Assembly: GCA_948742005.1 (NCBI GenBank)
Contig: CAPYQR010000008.1
Span: forward strand, 14,100 to 20,765
Length of the DNA: 6,666 bases
Direction of reading: 5' to 3'
DNA from: an uncultured bacterium
GTDB taxonomy: Bacteria > Cyanobacteriota > Vampirovibrionia > Gastranaerophilales > Gastranaerophilaceae
Shown: piece by piece, positions 1-5,978 of the stretch
Layout: the number at the start of each line of letters is the position of its first letter
Position numbering within the stretch: the first letter of the stretch is position 1
Position numbers and translations under genes: made by a program
The notes under the pieces: generated by a model
Seen by the model: only the letters and a program-made list of their open reading frames with translations
The model's database searches: none
What the model was told of the DNA's origin: nothing

Positions 1-550
1 TTCTTTCATAAAGTGCTGTTATTGTTGATTTTGCAATTGTATGAGCCAAAACTTTTTGTTCAACTTCTTTTGGTTTTGTATTTTTATCAATTTCAATTTT
101 ATCAACATCAAGTGCATAGATTGTAAAATTATAATGGTGAATTCCATGTCCTATCGGAGGACAAGCGCCGTTATAGCCAACGGATTCAAAGTCTGTAACT
201 GTTTCAAAAGAATTTTTAAATTTAGCTCCCTGAGCAATTGAGTTTGTTGATAATGGAATATTTAAAACAAGCCAATGATACCATCCGTTTTCCTTTGGAG
301 CATCAGGGTCATGGCAAATCAATGCGAAACTTTTTGTATTCATGGGAGGATTTGTCCAATGGAGCTCCGGAGAAAGATTTCCGCCATTACAGCCAAAACC
401 TTTATAAACATGTGTATAAGGCAAAGTTTCATTATTTTTCAAATCTTTACTTCCGATTTTAAAAATATTTTCTTCAACCTTATCTAAAGCACTCGACATA
501 ATTACCCCTCCAAGATATAAACAAATAACTGCCAATATAATCTTTTTCAT
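1..550 (-). CDS. PEBP family protein (YbhB/YbcL type), 3' end cut by window edge
   Basis: The - strand reads openly for 183 codons from an ATG at 548-550 to the window edge, so only the last residues and the stop are missing. It is a phosphatidylethanolamine-binding-protein family member. Visible family motifs are DPDAP (residues 81-85) followed by HW (92-93), and CPPIGHGIHHY (130-140) running into FTIYALD; these two blocks line the family's anion-binding pocket. Bacterial members (E. coli YbhB cytoplasmic, YbcL periplasmic) have poorly defined roles, so no substrate is claimed. Residues 1-21 look like a signal peptide: KK, a hydrophobic run, then SSA as a cleavage site. However, the ATG at 497-499 (codon 18) has a near-perfect GGAGGGGT ribosome binding site, while the first ATG has only weak upstream GGAA. 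The mature protein could therefore be exported or cytoplasmic. It lies 42 nt downstream of the prenyltransferase gene and is probably cotranscribed with it. The family call is secure; start and location are not. Confidence 0.9.
   Translation of the reverse strand, partial: MKKIILAVICLYLGGVIMSSALDKVEENIFKIGSKDLKNNETLPYTHVYKGFGCNGGNLSPELHWTNPPMNTKSFALICHDPDAPKENGWYHWLVLNIPLSTNSIAQGAKFKNSFETVTDFESVGYNGACPPIGHGIHHYNFTIYALDVDKIEIDKNTKPKEVEQKVLAHTIAKSTITALYER
504..511 (-). promoter_or_regulatory. Strong internal Shine-Dalgarno in the PEBP gene
   Basis: On the - strand the sequence reads GGAGGGGTAATTATG, which places GGAGG 7 nt before the ATG at 497-499. This is the best ribosome binding site for the PEBP gene and favours a start at codon 18, which would remove the hydrophobic N terminus. 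It may be a second start or the only one. Confidence 0.6.
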
Positions 551-592
551 ATTTTTATCTAAATTCCGTTTTATTTCCTGTTTAATTTTAAT

Positions 593-1561
593 TTAAAACA
601 TTGCGCCAATTGATGCAAAAATTGCAAAGAAAAGAGCAAAGTTTCTTGCCAAATAAAATCGATACATAAAATAATCCATTTTATTTTCTTTTATTTTATC
701 CCAATTTTCAAACGGCCCATAATACCATTTGGGGATAAATTTTACATCTTTTATATTTATATAATCTTTTATTGATTTTTGCAACCTCGCAGCAACAGGT
801 AAAGTAAAAAATACATAAAGCATACGAGGAGAAAAATTTAAATTAAAAACTCCAAAAACAACTATCAAGTAAGGAATTATCATCATCCATTTTAATGCGG
901 TAATTGCATTTGGCTTGTTTTTCAATAAAATTGCAAAAGTTTTTTTATTATTTTCAACATCAAATTCCCAATCCATAATATTGTGAGTGTGCAATAAAAC
1001 ATTTGTTGTAAAAAAGATTGCAATCGACAATAGAAATAAATTAAAATTAAATTCGCCAATCAGCGCATAAAATCCCGCATTAATCATCAAAGGTCCAAAA
1101 ACAAAACCCGTTATAATCTCGCTAAGACAACAAGAAGAAGATTTTGGATAAAACAAAAGGCAAACCGCACCCGCCAACACAAAAAGAAGAATCATTGCAC
1201 CGGAGTGCAAAACAAAATACGCTCCGATTAAAGATGCTGTTAAAAAAAGAAAAGACAAAATCATTTCAACCTGATTTATTGAAAAAGTCTTATTTTTAAT
1301 TAATACAGCCTTTCTTGCACTTGCAAATTTAATCTCTTCAAGCTTAACACCATTATTAAGCTTTGATTTAATATCAATATAATCATCAAATAAATTAGCC
1401 GCCATTTGAAGTATACAAAAAGCAATTAAAAGAATGAAAAAATCAAAGTATGAAAAATTAAAATAAAAATGCGCATAAGAAAAAATCACACAACATGAAG
1501 CAAAAGTCATCGGCAGCGTATAGGCGCGCGTTAAGTCCATTATATTTTTAAAAAACTCCAT
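593..1561 (-). CDS. UbiA-superfamily membrane prenyltransferase, MenA-like
   Basis: This 322-residue, very hydrophobic protein has about eight or nine predicted membrane segments. Both UbiA-superfamily Asp-rich motifs are present: NLFDDYID (residues 56-63) and NIMDWEFD (194-201, with D197 and D201). In this family they bind the Mg-diphosphate of a polyprenyl donor, and the enzyme transfers the prenyl chain to an aromatic acceptor in the cytoplasmic membrane. The second motif followed by NNKKTFAI (204-211) resembles the MenA pattern (DxxxD, then GKxTLAV) more than UbiA proper, so 1,4-dihydroxy-2-naphthoate prenyltransferase is the nearest guess. The acceptor cannot be read from sequence, and no other quinone gene is in view. 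The ATG start is supported by GAGGGG at 1568-1573, with about 8 nt between GAGG and the ATG. The gene is transcribed divergently from the ribosomal operon and is followed by the PEBP gene. Other UbiA-type activities, such as heme O or chlorophyll synthase-like, are less likely. Confidence 0.85.
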   Translation of the reverse strand: MEFFKNIMDLTRAYTLPMTFASCCVIFSYAHFYFNFSYFDFFILLIAFCILQMAANLFDDYIDIKSKLNNGVKLEEIKFASARKAVLIKNKTFSINQVEMILSFLFLTASLIGAYFVLHSGAMILLFVLAGAVCLLFYPKSSSCCLSEIITGFVFGPLMINAGFYALIGEFNFNLFLLSIAIFFTTNVLLHTHNIMDWEFDVENNKKTFAILLKNKPNAITALKWMMIIPYLIVVFGVFNLNFSPRMLYVFFTLPVAARLQKSIKDYINIKDVKFIPKWYYGPFENWDKIKENKMDYFMYRFYLARNFALFFAIFASIGAMF

Positions 1562-1595
1562 CAGATTCCCCTCGGCTTAGTAGTAAATTAAAGAT

Positions 1596-1601
1596 ATTAT
1601 A
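1596..1601 (-). promoter_or_regulatory. Candidate -10 box for the prenyltransferase-PEBP unit
   Basis: The - strand reads TATAAT exactly, about 35 nt before the prenyltransferase ATG, which would give a leader of roughly 28 nt. The -35 position is poor (A/T tract only; a TTGTTA at 1626-1631 is 24 nt away, too far). The long A/T tracts just upstream may compensate. The box also reads as an overlapping TATAAT on the + strand (1598-1603), so direction rests on gene position. Confidence 0.45.
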
Positions 1602-1805
1602 ATTTAAAAAAAGAATTTTTTTTATTAACAAAAAGATTAGAATAAATTTATGTAAAATTATTTTTTTAAATATACGTTTTTTAAAAGATTTAACAAAAGT
1701 TAACAAAACGAGGATTAATTTCAGCTGCAATTAGGTTTTCAGCATAATGACAAATGCTTAATGTGTTCTATTTTTAAAAAAATAATTATGTAATTTGTTT
1801 GAAAA

Positions 1806-1859
1806 GTTGCATATTTGTTGAATTTTTAAGGTTTTTTCGCTTGCAATCAAATTTTCAAC
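1806..1859. repeat. Imperfect inverted repeat upstream of infA
   Basis: The arm at 1806-1822 (GTTGCATATTTGTTGAA) closely resembles the reverse complement of the arm at 1841-1859 (GTTGAAAATTTGATTGCAA). They agree over most positions, with a one-base gap and a few mismatches. The right arm contains the candidate -35 hexamer TTGCAA. Such a layout could be an operator, but AT-rich DNA makes chance matches likely. Confidence 0.3.
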
Positions 1860-1868
1860 ATGTATGAT
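1841..1868 (+). promoter_or_regulatory. Candidate promoter of the infA-rpsI operon
   Basis: TTGCAA (1841-1846), a 16-nt spacer and TATGAT (1863-1868) match the sigma-70 consensus at four of six and five of six positions. Transcription would begin near 1875, giving a leader of about 25 nt before infA with just its Shine-Dalgarno. T-rich tracts at 1823-1838 sit where an UP element would contact the alpha C-terminal domain. It is the best promoter-like match I found on this strand in the intergenic region. Confidence 0.5.
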
Positions 1869-1899
1869 TATTTATACGAACAAATTATTAAGGAAAACT

Positions 1900-2115
1900 A
1901 TGTCAAAAGACGTAATTGAACTAGAAGGCACAATACTTGAATCATTACCCAACGCAATGTTTCGTGTTGAGCTTGAAAACGGACATGAAATTTTAGCCCA
2001 TATATCAGGCAAAATCAGAAAAAATTTCATAAGAATTCTGCCCGGAGATAAAGTCAAAGTCGAAATGACGCCATACGACCTGAGCAGAGGAAGAATTACA
2101 TACAGACTAAAATAA
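1900..2115 (+). CDS. infA: Translation initiation factor IF-1
   Basis: The 71-residue product is a complete IF-1, a single OB-fold protein that binds the 30S A site and works with IF-2 and IF-3 in initiation. It shows the family blocks [47 protein letters not shown] and GRITYR. An ATG at 1864 in the same frame would add 12 residues, but the ATG at 1900 is chosen because AAGGA (1890-1894) lies 5 nt before it and because [10 protein letters not shown] is the standard N terminus. The 1864 ATG also lies inside the predicted -10 box. infA is the first gene of the + strand operon and sits 11 nt before rpmJ. It is usually preceded by adk and map in Firmicutes-like gene orders; neither is here. Confidence 0.97.
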   Translation: MSKDVIELEGTILESLPNAMFRVELENGHEILAHISGKIRKNFIRILPGDKVKVEMTPYDLSRGRITYRLK

Positions 2116-2126
2116 AGGATAAAAAA

Positions 2127-2240
2127 ATGAAAGTAAGAGCATCCGTAAAGAAAATATGCAAGGACTGCCAAATTATCAAAAGACGCGGCAGAGTAACCGT
2201 TGTATGCAAACACCCGAAACACAAACAAAGACAAGGTTAA
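2127..2240 (+). CDS. rpmJ: Large-subunit ribosomal protein L36 (bL36)
   Basis: This 37-residue protein begins [14 protein letters not shown], the standard L36 opening. It is the smallest 50S protein and binds 23S rRNA late in assembly. The zinc-ribbon ligands Cys11, Cys14, Cys27 and His32 are all present, so this is the zinc-binding form. The rest is highly basic and ends KHKQRQG. An AAAGGA Shine-Dalgarno (2114-2119) precedes the ATG. The infA-rpmJ-rpsM order is the one common in Firmicutes and cyanobacteria. Length matches the 37-38 residues usual for the family. Confidence 0.97.
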   Translation: MKVRASVKKICKDCQIIKRRGRVTVVCKHPKHKQRQG

Positions 2241-2256
2241 TTATAGGAGAAAATAA

Positions 2257-2625
2257 ATGGCAAGATTAGTTGGGGTTGATTTACCCCGCAATAAAAGAAT
2301 GGTTATAGCATTAACCTACATCTACGGAATCGGACCAACCAGAAGCGCTAAAATCTTAGCTGCCTGCGACATTTCTCAAGATTTGAGAACCGATGATTTG
2401 ACCGAAGATGATATCAAAAAGCTAAGAAACGAAATCGCTCACTACACAATCGAAGGTGACCTAAAAAGAGAAGAATCGCTTCACATTAAACGTTTAAGCG
2501 AAATTAATTCTTACAGAGGCATTCGCCACAGAAGAAAACTCCCCGTTCGCGGTCAAAGAACAAAAACCAATGCGAGAACACGCAGAGGCAAAAAAACAGG
2601 TCCAATCGCAGGTAAGAAAAAATAG
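2257..2625 (+). CDS. rpsM: Small-subunit ribosomal protein S13 (uS13)
   Basis: The 122-residue product matches S13 along its full length. S13 sits in the 30S head and contacts P-site tRNA and the 50S subunit through intersubunit bridges. Visible features are [14 protein letters not shown] at the N terminus, the helix-turn-helix-like [10 protein letters not shown] (21-30), the RNA-binding [20 protein letters not shown] (86-105) and the basic tail [23 protein letters not shown] at 2245-2250 gives a good ribosome binding site 6 nt before the ATG. The stop is TAG. It follows rpmJ by 16 nt and precedes rpsK by 31 nt. Confidence 0.98.
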   Translation: MARLVGVDLPRNKRMVIALTYIYGIGPTRSAKILAACDISQDLRTDDLTEDDIKKLRNEIAHYTIEGDLKREESLHIKRLSEINSYRGIRHRRKLPVRGQRTKTNARTRRGKKTGPIAGKKK

Positions 2626-2656
2626 GTCAAAATTAAATTAAAAGGAAAAAATAATA

Positions 2657-3043
2657 ATGGCTAAACCAACAAAAACTAGAAAGAAAGAAAGAAAGAATAT
2701 ATTACAAGGTGTTGTTCACATTCAATCAACTTTTAACAACACTATCGTAACTTCTACGGATACTCAAGGTAACGCTGTTGCTTGGGCTTCTGCAGGCGGA
2801 TGCGGTTTTAAAGGTGCTAGAAAAGGAACTCCGTTTGCCGCTCAAAGTGCTGCTGAAATCGTAGCTAAAAAATCAATAGACCAAGGAATGAAAAAAGTCG
2901 AAGTCTATGTTAAAGGCCCGGGTTCAGGCAGAGAAACGGCAATCAGAGCTATTCAAGGTGCAGGACTTGAAATTACATTAATTAAAGATGTAACTCCGAT
3001 TCCTCACAACGGTTGCCGCCCGCCCAAAAAACGCAGAGTATAA
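2657..3043 (+). CDS. rpsK: Small-subunit ribosomal protein S11 (uS11)
   Basis: The 128-residue product is a full-length S11, a platform protein of the 30S subunit that binds 16S rRNA near the mRNA exit and Shine-Dalgarno helix. It shows [15 protein letters not shown] (21-35), the [19 protein letters not shown] block (45-63), the signature [20 protein letters not shown] (85-104) and the C-terminal [18 protein letters not shown]. Two Cys at 49 and 120 are unremarkable. The ATG is preceded by AAAGGA at 2641-2646, a slightly long spacing. The 5' end of the gene contains a pure (AGAA)5 run encoding part of the basic N terminus. rpsD follows after 28 nt. Confidence 0.98.
   Translation: MAKPTKTRKKERKNILQGVVHIQSTFNNTIVTSTDTQGNAVAWASAGGCGFKGARKGTPFAAQSAAEIVAKKSIDQGMKKVEVYVKGPGSGRETAIRAIQGAGLEITLIKDVTPIPHNGCRPPKKRRV
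2678..2697 (+). repeat. Tetranucleotide repeat (AGAA)5 inside rpsK
   Basis: Five uninterrupted AGAA units lie within codons 8-14 of rpsK and encode Arg-Lys-Lys-Glu-Arg-Lys. The tract follows from Lys, Arg and Glu codons in an AT-rich genome, but is a potential slippage site in an essential gene. Confidence 0.9.
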
Positions 3044-3071
3044 AAAGTATAATTAAACAATAGGAGCTAAA

Positions 3072-3674
3072 ATGGCTAGATATAAAGGACCAGCAAACAA
3101 ATTATTCAGAAACTACGGCGTTAAAGATTTATCTAATCGCAAATTAACAACGTCAATGCGTCAAACCGCGTCCGGTCAACACGGTGCCGCAAGAAAAAAA
3201 GCTTCTGATTACGCTAATCAATTAAAAGCAAAACAAACAATCAGAATGACTTATCAAGTCAGCGAAAAACAATTCGCAAAATATTACAAAAATGCTTCAA
3301 GAAAAACAGGTGTAACAGGCACAATCATGTTACAAACTCTTGAATCAAGATTAGACAATGTTCTATACAGAGCAGGTTTTGCCATCACAAGACGACAAGC
3401 AAGACAAATCGTCAACCATGCTCACATTCTTGTTAACGGCAAAAAAGTTGATATTCCATCCTATTTATTAAAGACAGGCGATGTTGTTACAGTTAGAGAA
3501 AATTCTAAAACATTTGTTAAAAGTGTTATTGAAATGATAGATTTAGCTCTTAACTACGCTTGGTTGACTGTTGACAGAAACGAACTAAAAGTTACTTTCG
3601 ACAGAATTCCGGAAAGAGAAGAACTTGACCCTGAATTCAAAGAACAACTCGTTATTGAATATTACTCTAAATAA
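3072..3674 (+). CDS. rpsD: Small-subunit ribosomal protein S4 (uS4), zinc-free form
   Basis: The 200-residue product is S4, which nucleates 30S assembly by binding the 16S rRNA five-way junction. It opens MARYKGPANKLFRNYG and lacks the N-terminal Cys cluster, so it is the zinc-independent type, as in cyanobacteria. GQHGAARKKASDYANQLKAK (35-54) is the typical rRNA-binding stretch. An S4 RNA-binding domain begins near LESRLDNVLYRAGFA (90-104) and runs through HILVNGKKVDIPSY (118-131). AGGAG at 3062-3066 lies 5 nt before the ATG. Placement between rpsK and rpoA matches the E. coli alpha operon and some Clostridia. The cyanobacterial orders I recall have rpsD elsewhere. In E. coli S4 represses its own operon by binding the rpsM leader; no equivalent leader structure is visible here. 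Confidence 0.98.
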   Translation: MARYKGPANKLFRNYGVKDLSNRKLTTSMRQTASGQHGAARKKASDYANQLKAKQTIRMTYQVSEKQFAKYYKNASRKTGVTGTIMLQTLESRLDNVLYRAGFAITRRQARQIVNHAHILVNGKKVDIPSYLLKTGDVVTVRENSKTFVKSVIEMIDLALNYAWLTVDRNELKVTFDRIPEREELDPEFKEQLVIEYYSK

Positions 3675-3692
3675 TTAGGAGAGAATAAAATT

Positions 3693-4670
3693 ATGGAACT
3701 TAAAATCAAAAATATTAATACTACAACTTCATCAGACGGTTCACAATATGGTAAATTCGTTATTGAACCGCTTGAAAGAGGTTATGGTGCAACAATAGGC
3801 AACGCGCTCAGACGAGTTTTGTTATCAAGCTTGGAAGGTGCGGCTGTAACTTCTGTCAGAATTGAGGGAATTACTCACGAATACACTTCAATTCCCGGGG
3901 TTGTCGAAGATGTTATTGATATTATGTTAAATCTTAAATCAGTTGTTGTAAAAACTGATTCTGTTGAACCACAGCATTTAAGATTAGACGTAACAACAGC
4001 AGGCTCTGTTTTAGCAGGAGATATTGAACTTCCTGCAGGTGTTAAAATTGTTAATCCTGACTGTGTAATCTGCACATTGTCCCAAGGCGGTTCAATCCAT
4101 GCCGATATTACAGTTGAAACAGGCAAAGGTTATGTTGCGGTTGATGTTTTAAAAGAACAAAAAAACGGGCTTCCGATTGACCTTCTGCCGATTGATGCGG
4201 TATTTATGCCAATCAAAAGAGTCAGCTACAATGTTGAACCTGCACGTGTAGGCGAGTCATTAGATTTTGACAAATTAACATTGGAAATCTGGTCAAACGG
4301 TTCAATTGAAGTCGGACAAGCTTTATCTAAAGCGGCAACTCTACTGATTGAACACTTTAGCCAAATTGCAGGAACTACAGGAGCTCCTGCGCAAGTTAAA
4401 CAAGAAGTTATTGAAACTCAAGAAGTTGAAGAAGAATCAACACCGACTTTATCAATTGAAGATTTGGAACTTTCAGTCCGCGCTTACAATTGTTTAAAAA
4501 GAGCAAGCATTAATTCGATGAGTGAACTTCTTAAAAAATCAGAACATGATTTATTAAACATCAAAAATTTCGGCAAAAAATCATCCGATGAAGTTATCGA
4601 AAAACTGCACCAAATGGGACTTGACCTGCAGCCAAATCCCGAGGGTGTTGATGATTTGGAATTAATTTAG
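3693..4670 (+). CDS. rpoA: RNA polymerase alpha subunit
   Basis: The 325-residue product is the alpha subunit, whose dimer scaffolds assembly of RNA polymerase. The N-terminal domain spans about 1-228 and includes EPLERGYGATIGNALRRVLL (25-44) and FMPIKRVSYNVE (171-182). An acidic, glutamate-rich linker follows (about 229-252). The C-terminal domain begins at IEDLELSVRAYNCLKR (255-270) and ends with the helix-hairpin-helix NFGKKSSDEVIEKL (292-305). By alignment with E. coli, R263, N266 and K295/K296 correspond to the UP-element DNA contacts R265, N268 and K297/K298, so DNA contact is likely retained. The phrase SVRAYNCLKRA is shared with cyanobacterial RpoA. AGGAG at 3677-3681 is about 11 nt from the ATG, a longish spacing. 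The stop is TAG and the gap to rplQ is 38 nt. Confidence 0.98.
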   Translation: MELKIKNINTTTSSDGSQYGKFVIEPLERGYGATIGNALRRVLLSSLEGAAVTSVRIEGITHEYTSIPGVVEDVIDIMLNLKSVVVKTDSVEPQHLRLDVTTAGSVLAGDIELPAGVKIVNPDCVICTLSQGGSIHADITVETGKGYVAVDVLKEQKNGLPIDLLPIDAVFMPIKRVSYNVEPARVGESLDFDKLTLEIWSNGSIEVGQALSKAATLLIEHFSQIAGTTGAPAQVKQEVIETQEVEEESTPTLSIEDLELSVRAYNCLKRASINSMSELLKKSEHDLLNIKNFGKKSSDEVIEKLHQMGLDLQPNPEGVDDLELI

Positions 4671-4708
4671 TTAAGATTAAACAATAACAATATAAAAGGA
4701 AAATAAAA

Positions 4709-5137
4709 ATGAGACACGGTCGTAAAATTCATAAACTATCTAAGGCAGCTGACCAAAGAAGAGCGTTATTGCGCACTTTGGCATCACAACTGTTCTTAAA
4801 TGGTGAAATTACAACTACAATGGCTAGAGCAAAAGCACTTAAACCTTTTGCCGAATCCATCATCACTTTTGCCAAAAAAGGAGACTTAGCGGCAAGACGT
4901 GAAGCTAAAAAAGACATTTACGATATTGAAACAGAAAAATTTATTGATACTGAAACAGGCGAATTGTTTGATGCAATGCCCGAGGGCAAAAAGCTTCCGA
5001 AGCAATCTGTTTTAAGACAATTATTCTCTGTTATCGGTAAAAAATACGCTACTCGCAACGGCGGATACACAAGAATCCTTAGACTAACTCCCCGTCGCGG
5101 CGACAATGCAGAAATGGCTTTAATTCAATTGGTTTAA
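4709..5137 (+). CDS. rplQ: Large-subunit ribosomal protein L17 (bL17) with an internal insertion
   Basis: The product is 142 residues. L17 sits near the polypeptide exit tunnel of the 50S subunit. The N-terminal half is standard: MRHGRKIHKLSKAADQRRAL (1-20) and NGEITTTMARAKALK (31-45). The C-terminal half is also standard: ATRNGGYTRILRLTPRRGDN (114-133) and EMALIQLV. Between IYD (70-72) and VLRQLF (101-106) lies an extra segment of about 26 residues (roughly 73-98), acidic at first (ETEKFIDTETGELFD) and then basic. Without it the length would be near 116, the size of cyanobacterial L17. The frame is continuous and the flanks align, so this is an in-frame insertion rather than a frameshift. 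AAAAGGA at 4694-4700 is the ribosome binding site. The stop codon lies within a hairpin shared with the truA start. Confidence 0.97.
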   Translation: MRHGRKIHKLSKAADQRRALLRTLASQLFLNGEITTTMARAKALKPFAESIITFAKKGDLAARREAKKDIYDIETEKFIDTETGELFDAMPEGKKLPKQSVLRQLFSVIGKKYATRNGGYTRILRLTPRRGDNAEMALIQLV

Positions 5138-5148
5138 TAAAAACCAAT
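5128..5148 (+). promoter_or_regulatory. Hairpin spanning the rplQ stop and truA start
   Basis: ATTGGTTT (5128-5135) and AAACCAAT (5141-5148) are perfect 8-bp reverse complements around a 5-nt AATAA loop. The rplQ stop TAA is at 5135-5137 and the truA ATG at 5147-5149, so two bases of the truA start codon are in the stem. No U tract follows, so it is not a simple intrinsic terminator. It may couple truA translation to rplQ. Confidence 0.5.
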
Positions 5149-5974
5149 GCCGGAATTAACTCCAAAAAACAGATACATCATAGCTTTTGAATTTTATGGA
5201 CGTAATTTTTACGGAAGCCAGAAGCAACCGGACAAAAGAACCGTCCAGGGAGAAATCGAAAAAGCACTCTGCACATTGACAAAAAACAAAGTTAATATAA
5301 CAATCTCAGGCAGAACTGATGCCAAAGTGAGCGCCAGATATCAAACCGCGCATTTTGACATAGAAACACCCTGTTTAAACCAAAACAATCCAATAAACGA
5401 CAAGGATAAATTTCTATACAGCTTAAATTGTATTTTGCCTGATGATGTTAAAATTTTTAAACTTGAAAAAGTTCTCAACTCTTTTCATGCTCAAAAGGAT
5501 GCAAAATATAAGCATTATAGATATAAAATACTAAACAGCCATGTTGCTTCGGTTTTTAGTGATGATTATCTTTTTTACCCTTATATTGATTTAAATATAG
5601 ATAGAATCAACAATTCGCTTCAATATTTAATCGGGCATCACGATTTCAGCGCTTTTAAATCTCAATCTGATAACCCTTATAACGATTGTACGATTTATTA
5701 TGCCGCAGCAAAAAAAGAAAAGATTGGAAGAAACAACTTTGTTTTTATAGATATCGTCGGAAATCGTTTTTTATACAACATGGTAAGAACGATAACAGGC
5801 GAGGTTTTGTTTATCGAAAGAAATAACTTAAACCCTGATGCAATGCAGAAAGTTTTGATTTCAAAAGACAGAACAAAAGCAGCAAGCGTAATTGATGCTA
5901 AAGGTTTAACCCTTGAATATGTCGGTTACGATGATGTTGAAAGTTATATAAATAAACAATTAAAAGGAAGGTAA
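5147..5974 (+). CDS. truA: tRNA pseudouridine(38-40) synthase TruA, divergent
   Basis: The 275-residue product is TruA, which isomerises uridines 38, 39 and 40 in the tRNA anticodon arm. The catalytic Asp is D58 in SGRTDAKVSARYQ (54-66). Y124 in HYRY corresponds to E. coli Y118, and R214 in NMVRTITG (211-218) to R205. HDFSAF (165-170) and DRTKAA (241-246) are also typical. Three signature blocks depart from consensus: FYGSQ where FxGWQ is usual, GRTDAKVSA where GRTDxGVHA is usual, and FHAQKDA where FHARFxA is usual. The catalytic core is intact, so activity is plausible but specificity may differ. There is no Shine-Dalgarno; the ATG lies 9 nt after the rplQ stop, and an in-frame TAA just upstream (5138-5140) excludes an earlier start, so translational coupling is likely. 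The truA-rplM-rpsI order is common in cyanobacteria and Firmicutes. Confidence 0.95.
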   Translation: MPELTPKNRYIIAFEFYGRNFYGSQKQPDKRTVQGEIEKALCTLTKNKVNITISGRTDAKVSARYQTAHFDIETPCLNQNNPINDKDKFLYSLNCILPDDVKIFKLEKVLNSFHAQKDAKYKHYRYKILNSHVASVFSDDYLFYPYIDLNIDRINNSLQYLIGHHDFSAFKSQSDNPYNDCTIYYAAAKKEKIGRNNFVFIDIVGNRFLYNMVRTITGEVLFIERNNLNPDAMQKVLISKDRTKAASVIDAKGLTLEYVGYDDVESYINKQLKGR

Positions 5975-5978
5975 ATAA

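Larger units (their letters stand above)
1562..1899. other. Divergent intergenic region, no gene
   Basis: This stretch of about 340 bases separates the - strand prenyltransferase from infA. It is extremely AT-rich with many A and T tracts. A 60-codon - strand frame within it starts at TTG, has low-complexity Leu/Ile/Lys/Phe content and overlaps the real gene start, so I do not call it. No tRNA, no stable GC-rich hairpin and no terminator are visible. What it holds is promoter and possible operator sequence, listed separately. Confidence 0.8.

Noticed and set aside
41..487. Two or three short + strand open frames at the left end
   Set aside because: They lie opposite the PEBP gene, have no family resemblance, and the - strand reading gives clear conserved motifs.
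1605..1622. A7-GAA-T8 tract as a terminator or hairpin
   Set aside because: A stem made only of A-T pairs would be unstable, and it sits just upstream of a perfect -10 box, where it is better read as promoter-associated A/T tracts.
1548..1730. 60-codon - strand frame upstream of the prenyltransferase
   Set aside because: It starts at TTG without a ribosome binding site, is low-complexity Leu/Ile/Lys/Phe, contains the promoter region and overlaps the real gene start in another frame.
1864..1899. Longer infA with 12 extra N-terminal residues
   Set aside because: The 1864 ATG falls in the predicted -10 box and lacks a ribosome binding site; the ATG at 1900 has AAGGA and gives the standard IF-1 N terminus.
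1872..2234. 120-codon - strand frame opposite infA and rpmJ
   Set aside because: It is an antisense shadow of two unmistakable conserved genes.
5128..5148. Intrinsic terminator between rplQ and truA
   Set aside because: The stem has only two G-C pairs and is followed by GCCGGA, not a U tract; the operon continues with tight spacing.
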